Positions 1 to 11,900 of a stretch of 47,273 bases of DNA are shown in pieces. Each line of letters begins with the position of its first letter. The first letter of the stretch is position 1. Location: positions 424,221-471,493 of the forward strand of contig MNCI01035854.1 of NCBI GenBank assembly GCA_015680685.1. Direction: 5' to 3'. The notes under the pieces are model-generated. The model had not been told where the DNA came from. It made no database searches and worked only from the letters and a program-made list of their open reading frames with translations. The position numbers and the translations under genes were made by a program. The stretch is from Gnetum montanum. Lineage: Eukaryota > Streptophyta > Gnetopsida > Gnetales > Gnetaceae.

Positions 1-41
1 AAGAAAAGAAAAATATTAAGAAATGGAAAACATATGAAGAA

Positions 42-1890
42 TCAGAAAATTCTAGAACTGATAAGCAAATCAATTACTTCCATACATCTTTGAAACAGGT
101 TTATATGCTCATTTTCAAGCCATTGGGTGTATTCTGGTTTAGTGGCTACTACATAGGCTAGCTTTTGCTCACACACTTGCTCTTGAACTTTATGATGGGC
201 CGGTATAGGGGTTGTGTTAATATTTTGAACTTCTGACCCACAACTGCACCCTTTATCATTATTGGTAATGCATGGTTTCTTTTGTCTCTCCATAATGATA
301 GGTTTATCATTTATGTCTTGTGTTGGAGTCGTGATGGTTGTTGGCTTTTGCATATGATTAGGAGACATCATTTTTGTAAGGAAGGTTGTTGCATCAAATT
401 GGCCTTATGCTGGTTCAAGTGATGTAGTAGGTTCATGAGTGTTTTGCTTCAACTTATGACCTTTCCTCCAGAAGGGACATTTTTGAGACTTTGGTTGAGA
501 TCTATAGCGTTATCATTTATGTGTATGTTTGCAGCACAAGTGGCATTCTCTCATTGATGTTGTGATGCTAAACCTTCCTGTGTTGTTGGAGGTGAGTATG
601 AGAATATTGAAGATATGATGTAGGGTGAGAGGTGTGAGGTGGTGATCTCGTATAAGATGTTGCAGGATAGTGATATTTGGGAGAGTGGTAGTATTGATTT
701 GAAGTACAGGAAGTAAAACTAGTTGGTAAAATAGGGTGTTGAACATAATATGCATGTGGCTTCGGTTGGTAGGAAGGATAGGGCTGGTTTGGTGGTGGCC
801 TCCCCCACGACTATGGTTGTTCCCACTACGGTTGTTCCTAGTGTTGAGGTTAGTAATAAGTCCCCCTGGATGGTACGCTTGGTTTTGGGGTTGTCTAAAA
901 TTACTATGCAAAAGAGGAAATCTCCTGGGCATGTACTTCTGTACAAACTTCAAATTTAATGCCTCTACCCAACTCTTATGTAGATGCAACAATATCGGGC
1001 AATGGCCCTTCGAATGGTCATATATGCAAATGTCACATCCATTATCTTCATCTATGGTTGAGTCCATAACCTCACTTTCTTTAGTCATTTTTCCTGTTTG
1101 CTGAAAAGCGTTCCTAGTTGTTTCTTGGTTTTTTTTCCTTCTTTTGTTACTATCAATTGATTTGTTTTATGCTACTTTCCCCTCTATGATTTCTTCACAA
1201 GTTTTAACTTTCTCATCCATCAATTCTAACATCTTATCCAACTTTGCTTCAAGCTCAATGAGAGAATTTTGTATTGGCAAGGTTCATTGTAAAATCATCT
1301 CATCGAGAGTTGCCTCTTTTTTCTTATCATAGATATGGACACTTTTCTTTTGCAGAGTTGGATCCCAGTTATTTTCCTCTACATTCTCTCATTTACATAG
1401 CTCTCCTTCTTTTGCCACATGCTTGATTAACTCTTTGATCTGATGGGTTCATAGCTTGTATAATTGACTTGGAGCATACATCCCAAGGGTTTTCCTTGTT
1501 TCATTACGAAGCCCATTTATGATGTGGAAAAGTTGTCTTTCCTCAGAGAAACCACGACCTAGGCATCTATGTAGTAGTGAATAGTATTTATCTAAGGCCA
1601 CACCCAAGGGTTCATGATTTTCTTGCTTCCACTCTTGGATTTGTTTTCTTAGGTTGGACACTCTCTCATAGGTTTGGTATCTTGTTCAAACCAATGTCTA
1701 TTATATGCTATATAAGTTGTACAGGGCTTGAATCTTACAACATTTTAGCAGGAATGCTTTTAGAGGTGCGATAGGCAGCACTCTAAGATATCTCTGCTCA
1801 AGACTCAATGCAACCTCACTCAAAGACAAACTCCTAAACGATGCTAGCTTCTCTTGCTTATTTCCCTTATGTTTTTCTATAAAGGGGAGC
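42..1890 (-). pseudogene. Decayed gag region of an LTR retrotransposon, probably Ty3/gypsy
   Basis: Read on the minus strand, 1661-1449 encodes a typical retrotransposon gag segment: an amphipathic stretch with QEWKQENHEPLG, then YYSLLHRCLGRGFSEERQ and FHIINGL, the pattern of the plant Retrotrans_gag domain. Downstream, about 1340-1110 holds a charged, coiled-coil-like stretch, and 1088-513 encodes a Cys/His-bearing segment (CDICIYDHSKGHC) followed by an Asn/Gln/Gly-rich region typical of gag C-termini. The piece at 371-42 is open but unrecognised. The frame is broken by several stops and shifts. No protease, polymerase or LTR belonging to it was identified; the element probably continues past the left window edge. 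It is a separate element from the pararetrovirus next to it. The gag assignment is firm for 1449-1661 and inferred for the rest. Confidence 0.6.
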
Positions 1891-2350
1891 ACCTCTATAT
1901 ATAGGAGGGTTTCACTGCCTTAGGTATGAAATCACATCAAGCATAATGATGGTGAATCATACTATTATAGATACATTATGATATGCTTTTACTGTTTAGG
2001 AGACACTTGGACAAACTTTATTTACAAGACTCTAGTGGAGCATCTTTTTCGTTTAGCTGTCAGCATCACTATTGGTAGTGGAAGGTGTGGCTTCTTAAGG
2101 ATCGTTGAATGAAGATGATGGAGAGATCCATCTTGAATGGAAAGCAGATTCATGCCATTTTACACGCCAAATTCCTCCTTTTTGGAAGAGATGTTTGAAT
2201 GATGGGTCATAATTTTACAGCTCTAAAGTGGAAGGATATATTTGATTATGTTGACAATGCTCAATTATTATGATGTGGCCGTTAGGACATCTTAGTACCA
2301 TGCAAATTACCAAGGGTGTTGCCAATTTGTTCTTCTACTGAGACTAGTAG
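1891..2350. other. Spacer without recognisable gene
   Basis: AT-rich sequence between the gag remnant and the pararetrovirus fossil. It may contain an LTR or leader of either element, but no paired repeat, long ORF or conserved motif was found. Confidence 0.4.
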
Positions 2351-2887
2351 TTAAGAAGTACGACGGACTTCTTGTTTTGAAAGAGTAATATGCCATTGAT
2401 TCTGGACAACAAAAATACAGAAAATCTCCATAGTTAGCAGTTCTAGTTCTGGGAAATAGGTAGGTTTATGACCATATAGTGCCCACCATTGCCAAAACTC
2501 ATCAGAATTAGGAGATTTTCTAGAGAGATTAAATTCAATATGATAAATATGGCAATTAGACGGTTTATAACGAGGCCAATGTAAAATAGCTCCAAGTTGA
2601 TCGACATCTCTAAAAATATTACCAACTTTTAGACAAGTCTTAATATGCACAGAAGGATAAAGATCTTCTAATAGAGGATTGGGATGACTATAATGGGTGT
2701 ATGCAATATGAGGGATCAGATCTTGTTCATAACTATAATTTGCATACAAATCCCAATCAGTAAAATATCTATTATAAATATGGGTAATTTGACTACAAGA
2801 AAGGTACAAGCGAGTATAAGGACAATCTCGCACTCTGTGGCTTGATCTTAATTCCCAGCCTTCATGCAGGAATATTTCTGCACACAT
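2351..2887 (-). other. Unrecognised 178-codon ORF downstream of the pararetrovirus RNase H
   Basis: It begins about 45 bases after the end of the RNase H remnant on the same strand and stays open for 178 codons, the longest undamaged stretch beside the virus fossil. It is rich in Tyr, Trp and His and has the aromatic motif DEFWQWWALYGHKP and the segment LYLSCSQITHIYNRYF. No transmembrane segment or catalytic motif was recognised. It could be the C-terminal or separate 3' ORF of this viral lineage, or unrelated captured sequence. Its position favours the first, but no family is assigned. Confidence 0.45.
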
Positions 2888-2929
2888 AAGAAAAAGTTAA
2901 TGCTGAAATTCACGAGTGATAAGATAATC

Positions 2930-3030
2930 GACTAGATTATTATATTTACCATCAATATACTACGTATCAAAAGTGAAATTAGCTAAATATAATGCCCATC
3001 TTATTAGACGTGTATGTGCTAATTTAGTTA
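2930..3030 (-). pseudogene. RNase H C-terminal remnant of the pararetrovirus
   Basis: In one minus-strand frame the motifs RLIRWALYLANFTFDT, YIDGKYNN and LVDYLITREF appear. They match the last part of retroelement RNase H (RW-L-Y-F-I-YI-GK-N-AD-LSR), with one in-frame stop. The RNase H body with its catalytic acidic residues is absent; only about 70 bases separate this from the reverse-transcriptase tail. Confidence 0.65.
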
Positions 3031-3100
3031 GATTTTTTATTTGCAAATACTTATCAAAATGTTTTAAATGTTGAGATGCATCTTTAGACATGACTAATAT

Positions 3101-3402
3101 ATCATCTATATATACTAAAATAAATGGGTAATTACTAATATTTTATCCATATGACTTTGAAATATAGAGGAAGTAGTTTTAATTTCGAATGGTAAAATTG
3201 TCCACTCGTATAATCTTTGTGGTATTGTAAATGCAGTTTTCCATCTATCTTTAGGATAAACCTGGATGTGCCAAAATCCAGATTTTAAATCGAATTTCGA
3301 ATAGATGTGTGTGCCTTTTAAATGTGGGAATAAATCATCTTTATTAGGGATTGGATGTTGCATAGATTTTATAATTGCATTTAATGGTTTATAATTTACC
3401 AC
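3101..3402 (-). pseudogene. Pararetrovirus reverse transcriptase remnant
   Basis: Open from 3402 to 3115, with the conserved blocks NYKPLNA, PIPNKDDL, YSKFDLKSGFWHI, KTAFTIP and LYEWTILPF. The finger and palm motifs are therefore present. The catalytic YIDD box lies at 3112-3101 but is in a different frame from the preceding ORF, so one frameshift separates motif C from the rest. The PNK-DL and FDLKSGFWHI forms resemble caulimovirids (petunia vein clearing virus-like) more than Ty3 elements. About 15 codons after YIDD the sequence jumps to the end of RNase H. Confidence 0.75.
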
Positions 3403-3507
3403 TAAATGTTTCTTTCCTCATACAAGTTTAGCTCTTTTGTTAACGTAGAAATCAATGCAAACAAACATACTCGTACTAGGTTGTATTAATCCTTTCTTTA
3501 GTAATTG

Positions 3508-4083
3508 CTATATTTCTATGGCACATTCTTGTTTAAGCTCTGAAGACATTCCAATATGGTGAGCTTTTGCATTTACTTTTATTCCATCCATTAATTCTAT
3601 ATTGCACCAGTGTTGTTTCTTGTGTTGTTTCTTATGCCTAAAAGCAGTAGGGTCATCACTGGCAACTGTTAATAATTTTTGTTTCATTTTTTCAAAATCA
3701 TTGGCGTTGTTTCTAACTTGGTTTACTATCCATTGAGTATTTTGATTTTGTTTTGTTTTAACTATTTCAAACCTATTGATAGGGTGGTAATTTCTTTCTA
3801 ACATATGGATACCAAATTTTACATGACTTCTACTAATCATATAAGGTTCAAACTTATTTAAATTATCTACTCCTAAAACCAAATCATAAGATAACCAATT
3901 TATAGCATAAACATGCATATATTCTATTTCTTTATTGGGAAATATTATCGAGAGATCAAACACTTTATCAATGGTTTTATCTATTTTGTTAAAACTAACC
4001 ACAAGCTTTGGGCATTGTTTCCATAAATAAAGAGGAATGATGGATTCTCTTGCCAAACTAATCTTTGCACCAGAATCAATCAA
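3508..4083 (-). pseudogene. Pararetrovirus aspartic protease remnant
   Basis: The 191-codon open stretch begins with a retropepsin-like active-site motif (IDSGAKISLA, Asp-Ser-Gly-Ala) and about 65 residues later has DLVLGVDNLNKF, matching the hydrophobic 'LG-D' flap-side motif of the family. It then runs into the spacer that normally leads to reverse transcriptase. In caulimovirids this domain cuts the viral polyprotein. The local frame is intact, but it is separated from the reverse transcriptase piece by a stop, so the whole is non-functional. Confidence 0.7.
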
Positions 4084-4317
4084 TGCATCTATAGGATATG
4101 CTTTAAATCTTGATATTTTAATATATATGATACATATAGGTGTATTTATCCTATTTTGTGTATTCTAGTTTATTTTGATAGTATGGGTTTGATGAGATTC
4201 TTCTTGATAAGAGATTTAGAGTTGTTTGTTTTCATCCTCTTGTAATTTTTCAATTTCCTTTTGAGCCATTTCTATGAACACTTGCAATTGGTGAATTCTA
4301 GCTTGCCTGTATAAAGA

Positions 4318-4569
4318 TTATTGTAAAGTATCTATAGACTCACTAGTGTTTATAGTTTCTTCTTCTTCTTTCAACCATTGTTCCATATCTTCTAGATTTT
4401 CAGTATTTGATACTTTAGGTTGGCTATCTAAAGAAGGTTGAATATCTCTTATAAACTTTTTAAAGGCTTTTATTTCTGTTTTCTTTTCTTTAACTTGTTT
4501 ATTTAATCTAATATACTTGGTTAATTCATCTAAAGGAGTTCTTTTAAGAATTGTCTTTAGTCTACCCAA
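4318..4569 (-). pseudogene. Charged linker segment of the pararetrovirus polyprotein
   Basis: 83 codons, rich in Lys and Glu, with a predicted helical/coiled-coil character (KQVKEKKTEIKAFKKF, then an acidic EEEET stretch). It lies between the zinc-finger and protease segments on the same strand and is probably the disordered linker of the polyprotein. No catalytic motif is visible. The identity is inferred from position only. Confidence 0.4.
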
Positions 4570-4680
4570 TTTTACTTCTACTAGTGCTAATTGATCTTCT
4601 AGCTATTTGGATTGATGGGTATATTGAGTAGATGATGATGAAGCTTTTCTATTCATGTTGTAGTAATATATGTCATCATC

Positions 4681-4774
4681 AGAAATTGGAGGATCATTGT
4701 ACAAAGGAAATGTTTCATTGAGTTATCAGAAATTGGAGGGTCATTGTACAAAGGAAATGTTTCATCGTATCCAT
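4681..4774. repeat. 47-bp tandem duplication inside the pararetrovirus fossil
   Basis: Two near-identical copies (4681-4727 and 4728-4774) share AGAAATTGGAGG and ACAAAGGAAATG. The unit is not a multiple of three, so it shifts the reading frame of the coat-protein region. It is one of the visible disabling changes. Confidence 0.7.
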
Positions 4775-5341
4775 AGTTATCATCTTCAGCAGCAGATATA
4801 TCCACATCCCCCCTCTTAGAAAAGGAATGATCCATGTTAGAAAGGTATAAATCCATGTGCGGATCGAAAGGGATATGATCATTTTCAGGGTCGGAAATCT
4901 ATTCATAGTGGAGTTCAGAAATCTATTCATAGTGATGAAATGGACTTTCTTTCGAGTAGGATCAGGATGAGGACATTTAGTAGCAAAATGAGGTTCACCA
5001 CAGTCAAAACATTTGATATCTTTAAAAGGAATTTTACGACGACGTCGTCGGAAATAACCAGAGTATTTCTTAACATGACGTGGAGGTTTACGACGCCATT
5101 GCTTATGAGGTCGAGATGGATCTTTTCCAGAATTTTTATTTTTCAATGTTTTTGGGTTTTTATATTTTTCTTTTGAACATAATTCTAAACATAAATTTTT
5201 ACCAAACTTTTTACTTAGATCATGGACTAAGCGTTGCGCATGTTTAGTATTCTCGGTTTGTTGGGAGAATTGACGAATTTGTCCGAAACTCATTTCTGAT
5301 AAGCGTACGTCCTGTTTTTTCATTTCTGAAAAGCACAGCAC
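4715..5341 (-). pseudogene. Pararetrovirus coat-protein C-terminal remnant with zinc finger
   Basis: A 208-codon open stretch. After a charged N-terminal half it becomes very basic (Lys/Arg clusters at about residues 60-108, including RRRRRK) and then carries CFDCGEPHFATKCP. That is a CX2CX3HX4C finger, one residue shorter between the second Cys and the His than the usual CX2CX4HX4C. A basic tract followed by such a finger is the usual C-terminus of caulimovirid capsid proteins and binds the packaged genome. The downstream part runs into an acidic, repeated segment (47-bp duplication, 4681-4774). The N-terminal capsid core upstream of 5341 was not recognised. Confidence 0.65.
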
Positions 5342-5937
5342 ACTTGGTTAGAGCAGGACGGATGCAGTTTTGGGCAACTCATGTTTTAGTTGTGCAGGTA
5401 TGCGGAAACAAAGTAAAAATGTAATGCAACAAAGGATCCGGTAATCCCTGACATCATTCAACAATGAAACAGCAGATCTGGTATTTAAAACCAATCCAGT
5501 AATTTGTGTGGCAGATAACGTATGCTTAATTTGTAAAAAAAAATTGTAACCAGTTTTACAACATCTAAGTTGTAATAGATAACCTATCATCCATTTGTGG
5601 CCTCCGGATCGATGCATTGAACGAGGCACACTAACATTTATCGCACAATTTGCTGTATTCCTGACCATGTTGTGGCCGGCAAATGCTATTGTATCAAATT
5701 TCTACGCCGTTGCACTAGAACGACTGAACACATGAAATCTTAAAAAATAAAAACCATCATAGTGAACAATGGTTGCTATTTTGTCCAAAAATTTCACTGT
5801 CTGAATCTATTTACCCCAATCTCGCAATCTTGGCTGTGATGACAACAAGCCAGATTTACCTAAAGTTTCATGTGACACCATGTAGAAATTTAACAAATAC
5901 GTCAAACTCAAAATGCAAAATCACAATGCATCCTATG
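5342..5937. other. 3' flank of the methyltransferase gene
   Basis: This lies between the end of the pararetrovirus fossil and the methyltransferase stop codon and should contain the gene's 3' UTR and polyadenylation site. A minus-strand open stretch at 5668-5348 has no recognised domain and is taken as chance. Confidence 0.4.
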
Positions 5938-8900
5938 TTACTTTGGCTTTTGAGTACATAGCATAATGAACTGTCGTCTTCGTATGCACGAATAATCAAC
6001 AAACCCACATATCTTGCAAAGATCCTTCAACTCTTCTTCAACAAAGAAGGTGTAGTTTCCTATTGCTCGTTGAAAGTTCTTGGGAAGATGAAACAAAAAA
6101 CAATATTCACATCAATCAACTGTCATCCGATAAAAATCTTCTACTGAAGCATACTAAAGATGAAGCAACTGCAAGCCAACTACATATGTTCTGTCCGGTG
6201 TAAAATAGTCATAAATGTAAACAGCTAACATTAATGGAAGAAAGTATAACCAACTATACATAGAATAAAATATTACCCGTCGAAATTGCCTTACAATCTC
6301 CAAACCAAGAATCCCAGGAAGAAGAACGGTTGTGGCAACAAAAACTCCTCCAGGTTTCAACACGCGACTAACTTCCGCTACCTGTTAAACTGCCAATACT
6401 GAGAAGAGTGGAAAACAATATACAACAGATAGTACCCAGTAAATAAAAGATAAATACGCCTAATAAGTCCAAATGTGCATACTAAATGAAAGCCATTAAT
6501 AAGATGATGACATGATTTATTATATGGGATCCTCAAGTGGCTTATAGCAGTAAGATTTATATCAGAGATGTTTAAAAGAGAAAAAACCAACGTTTATAGG
6601 ACTCGAACATTTGCTGTGTCTCATGTTGTATGACCCAATGTGCATTACAGAGAATAATGCTGGTTCTTTTTACCTCGCAACAGCAAAGAAACCACATTTT
6701 ACAATACCCCATATCCTTGATAGCATAGGAAAAATCATACCAGCTACATTTGAAAATAAAAACCTTAGATTTTTATTAGCAGAATCAATATGACCATTTG
6801 CCTATTCTAGAAAAAACATTAAGCTGTGACAGAAATAACTTTCTAGAAATTTAAATATTAAAAAATTAAAAAACAACATACTTGGTGGAATCTGGAAATT
6901 TTTATTACGTCTAGGAAATCACAAAAGATTTGTTGGATAGTTACAAAACCTCAACACATTTTTGAAGCAAGTTGAAAGCATCATTGATGTAATGCCCCAA
7001 GCAGATAGGGTCAATTTCAAAGAAAACAATCAGCAGATGACAATTAATAGTATAATTCATTTGAATGTATCACAAATTATTAAAATATTTAATTTTATTT
7101 GGTGTTTTGCAAGACATTTTGAAGCATACTAATTTCATGCTCAATTGCAACTGATTTTTCATTAAGAATGAATGATGCTTAAATAAATAACAAAAGAACT
7201 AACTTTTCATTACTAGTTTCAATAAAAGTGAGTAATGCCTGGTAAAGGACAATGTCAATATTGCAAAGATCAAAAAACAAATTAAAATAAGCATAAGCAA
7301 CAGTAGAGTTAGCATTCAATGTAAACATAGCTAAGCCTAAGTAACGCTTAGAAAATAAATTTAACAAAAGGATCAAAACAAGGAATAAGTAAAAGGGGTT
7401 CTGAGAATCAAATTTTTGACTACATGTACTCTAAAGCCATATAACCAGCAAATGCTTTGATAGAACGTAGATAATAACATAATGATGTCTTAAGCACAAC
7501 TCAAACATATTACACACAAAAATAAAGGATTTGATTAAATCTTAGGTTTAACAAGGTAAGCCATCATGCTATGTGGGTAAAATAACCTTCATATTTATTA
7601 ATGTTATTGTAGAGGATTTTAATTTATAAAATTTCTCTAATTTTTCTATTTACTAGTTTAGCTATATATTTATGATGTATATCTATTATTTGGTGGAAAG
7701 ATTTTTTTCCCATATTAATGAAATCCTAGAATTGATTCACTAAGAATTGATTTCCATATTGAAAAAAATCAAAACCAATGTTAAATAATTCTTGCCATAA
7801 AAGTTGCTTAGCATTAAATTGCAGTGGTGATTGGCTAAGTCATTACAAACTCATAATAGTTCATGTAAAAAAGTTCATCTCTTGGCTCAACATTGTTAGC
7901 TAAGCCAATACATTCCTATAATAATTCCTGCAAAAAAGTTCACCTCTTGGCCTAGAGTTATGATGATAATTATTTAGTTTCCATGACAAAGTCCAGCCAA
8001 TTGGTAGTTTGCCTCTTGGCCAAAAAAAAATTATCTGTAGTGCCAAGAACATCACTATTTTCTATTAACCATTTATGGTTTTTAGAGGGGTTCTCTTTCT
8101 CTTTATATTCTAAAAGAGGTTATTTAGACTATCTATTTTGTTGTATGTTTTTTAAGTGTTCATTCAACCTGACAGGGGTTCTCTTTCTCTTTATGTTCTA
8201 AAAGAGGTTATTTAGAAAATCTATTTTGTTGTATGCCTTTTAAGTGTTCATTCAACCTGACAAAAAAGGTCTTACCTGTTTCACTAATGTAACATTTTCC
8301 ATGGCAACAAGACAATTTGTAATCACCACTATTATTTAGAATGTCAGAGAGGTGTAACTCACGTAGTTATAGTCAAAGGTTCAATTTCAAGAGGTATATT
8401 GAGACATGTGTACATGCCGCATGGGAGGATAACTTGCTGTGGAAAAAAAAACAATATCAAAATTTTCACCTACCTTAACAAGTTAGCCCATGTTGATAGA
8501 ATAAAGGCACCAAGATAATGGCTATTATCTAGAATTTCATTTCTTTTCTTTCATACTAAAAAAATTTGAAGATTTTACCATAAGTTTAGAAACTGTTATT
8601 CCATTACGTTTTTTCTTTTTAAATACTTCAGCTATTTTTCAGACACACCTCTAGCATAGAAAATAGAAAGTTTTCTTCATTTGCAAACACACCATACTTC
8701 TTTACAGTGTAAACTTCAATATTTATACGGCCCCGTTACTTTAATCAAGGATAAAAGAGTTGAAAGATTTGAATATTTAGAGGACACAAAAATTTAACAA
8801 GGCCCCATTAATAGGAAGTTGCAGTTCACTATCTCTTGATGGATGCAGAAATCTTACAGCAATAGATGGAGAGGGCCAACAATGCAGAGCAGCACCTGCA

Positions 8901-11900
8901 TGCACAGCATCAACAGAGTTTGTTGGGAATGGCAGACGTGATATATCTGCTCTAACCAAAGCAAAGTTGCTGAAAAGCAACAAACATCACATGTTATGGT
9001 ATTATATTTTTATGAATACTGGCTTCAAATTTACAGTATCCAAAAATAGACATTACCAGAAATGTAAACCTTAAAAGAAAATAATTTTGTTTGTTTCAAA
9101 ACTGACACTCTAAAAATGCACAATGAATAATATACATACTCTGTAGAAATACTTTTATCTTCCTTAATGAAAGCATAGCACTGGCGCAACATATTCTCTG
9201 AGAAGTCAAGGGCAATAACCCCAGAATAAACTCCAGAACTCACAAAACGCCGTGAAAATAGACCACTTCCACAGCTAGCATCTATCAGCAACCCTCCTGA
9301 AGAAGGTTCCAAAAATTTCTGGGCCATCCTAAACTGCACAGCATATAACCAAGCCATAAATCTTGTTGATATTCCACATAGAAACTCAGAGTTGACTGAC
9401 ATAACCTATCATTCGAAAGAATGAAAATTTTTGTTTACTCAATACTTTGCATCGTTCCTGAAGCATCCAGAAATATTAATTTACCGTTAGTAAGAAATAA
9501 AGAAAGGCCATGAGCAACAAATAAAATACCAAATTATAGCAGTCTATATCAATAATTGCATTTAAAATTATTCATGGATTTAATATATAAAATTATGCTT
9601 GCCATGTAGCCTCCTCTCTAAACCAGGGATTGTTTCAAACCAGAGTCGCACCTCTTCATCAGGACCAGGAAAGCCAGTTCTCTCCATGCTTTGACGCCAG
9701 CCCCTCTCATAAACGAATGAAACAAATGGATTTCTGCCAAGAAATTGCATAATTAGAACGATATCAAAACACAAGAAATCTCCATTAACAAAAAATTAAA
9801 TATAAAAGAGGGATTTTTATAGTTTCATTAACTCAATAAGTAGATTAATAATTCAAAATGACACCAATTCAATAGCATAGACTATTATTGAATAGCAGAT
9901 TTTATGGGAACTCCAATTTACTCATCCCGCCAATTATTAAACAGAGGCCAAGTTATTGAAGAGTAGATTAAAATCTTATTTTTCATCAGCAAAATTTCCT
10001 CTTTATTTGTTCCAAAAAAAATGAGCGGTTTTCTTTGGCATTCAAGCATGATTAGGAAATTTCATTGGATCCAAAGGATCTTTCCTAGGCCTCACTGTTC
10101 TCATTAAGGCTTTTATCATGGTCTTCTTGCATGATCTGTCTCAAAGTATCCAACTGTTCTACTTCAGCTTGAACTTTTAACGTAAATGGCAGGTAAGTAG
10201 CAGAACATAAAACATTTTTAAATATGTTTGTGAGGTGATTAAGATTCAATATTTCAAATACTTAATCATCACACTCATGTATTTTTCAGAATCCAATTGT
10301 ACAACCCCTAATAACTAATGCCTAAATTTTCACTCCTAAAAAAATCCAGCTTCTTAAAACATGGGGCTATATTTACACTGGTAACTAATAATGCTTCTTG
10401 GTTTATTGCTGTAATTGGTTTGATGACCCTCTGGAATGCTTAGTCCTTGGATTCGCATCTTGATTTTTATTTGTATATCTTCTCAAGTCTGACTCTCTTA
10501 TCTTTCTATGAGTCCAATGGAGTGGGGTAAATATAAGGTGTTGATTTATGGATATTCAATTTTCAAGTAAATGTTACCAATTTCTCTATTTTGTGTTGTT
10601 GGTAAATTGGATAGTTTGGTTAAAATTTAGTGGTGTACCTTATATTATTTTAGGTTAGAAAAGTTAAATTGAAATAATTTTGGATTGGAACTGCTGCTGG
10701 AAAAAAACAAAATACTATCATACCACTGAATGTATTTGAAATTATTGATTCATATCCTTCTTGTAGCCAACTGTTTGGTTGATTAGATTTGTTAATGAAC
10801 AATGTCAGATATATTTTATAGTCCGAGGAAATCAGAATTTGATTTTTAAATTAAATAAATATAGATCTGTACACCGTGTTAGAGGAATCTTTCTTAGATT
10901 TTTACAATAGCTATTTGTCTTCATGATTGTCTTTTATTTTAGAAAATCAGCATTGGTTAAAACTAAAATCTTAATACGGTGTTTTGTGCCAATTTCATTT
11001 TAGTTACCTTTCATTGTTGTTGGAATATTAAAGTTTTAGAAACTATGCTTGAGGAAAATTAGAATTCAATTAAGGTTCAGTTCAAAACTTATGGTTAACT
11101 TTGATTAGAAAGTCACAATTCATCTATTCATTAGCATAAGCAAAATTGAAGGTAGTAAAGTTGTTCTATATCTTTATTCATGGCTGAAGTATCTGTGATG
11201 TTCCATTTATTAAATATAAGAAAAAACTATCACTTCTTTGTTATCATTATTCATTATAGTTTGTTGATTGTTACTAGTTCTAATTTCTTTGATTCTTCTA
11301 TTAAGAGTTTCATTAATTTGATTTTTGAATTATTGTTTCATATGATTCTTGTGTTTGTTGGCCAATTGTTCATTTACATAAGTTTAGTAATGCGCATTGC
11401 CTACTTTTTTATTTTTCTACTTGCTGAACCATGAATATTTTATCATTGGCAAGAATATAGTGATAGGCATGGAGATGGTTTGTCAACTGTTTTACTGTGC
11501 TTGTATTTCAATTTAAAATTTATTAGGTTCATGAATGATATGTTTTCCTACAGGTTGACTTTCTATATGATTGATTATGTTTGTGTGTCATAATTTCATA
11601 TTGTTGAGGCTAATTGAGTTGATTGGCTTATTGTTGAGCTAGACAACTATGAATATGATTTCAAGTGTAGTTGGTTTGACATTTGTATTACACCTTGGAT
11701 GTGTAGCGTGTGTCAAGAAATGTCAATCATCAGATTGACATTCTTTTCTACCTAGATCCTTGGCCCATTGCTTGCATTATATAATTTTCTGTAATTATAG
11801 TTTACTTTCTATGCTGAATTGATTGTTCATGTTGATCTGAGCAAGTTGAAAATCTGTGACTGAATAATTGTTTCAAAAGAATTTACCTTTGCATTTTTGG

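Larger units (their letters stand above)
2351..5341 (-). mobile_element. Endogenous pararetrovirus fossil (Caulimoviridae-like), internally deleted
   Basis: Minus-strand pieces lie in the order of a caulimovirid genome: a basic coat-protein C-terminus with a Cys/His zinc finger (about 5341-4940), a Lys/Glu-rich linker (4569-4318), a retropepsin-like protease with DSGA (4083-3508), reverse transcriptase (3402-3101) and the C-terminal end of RNase H (about 3030-2930). A 178-aa ORF of unknown function follows (2887-2351). No LTRs, integrase or movement protein are visible, which argues against an LTR retrotransposon. The copy is dead: several stops and frameshifts, no start-to-end ORF, and most of RNase H missing. 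Similar integrated caulimovirids are known from angiosperms, gymnosperms and ferns. The assignment rests on motif order, not on a search. Confidence 0.75.
6382..8857 (-). other. Methyltransferase intron 6 (2476 nt) with local duplications
   Basis: AT-rich intron between the exon carrying the post-motif-I region and the LKPGGVF exon. It holds two tandem duplications (7831-7960 and 8087-8262). No coding relic was recognised. Confidence 0.75.

Noticed and set aside
736-1104. Plus-strand open frames over 736-1104 and 1144-1332
   Set aside because: They are antisense to the gag remnant and have low-complexity composition; no domain is seen.
4940-5176. Plus-strand ORF of 78 codons
   Set aside because: Antisense to the basic region and zinc finger of the pararetrovirus coat protein.
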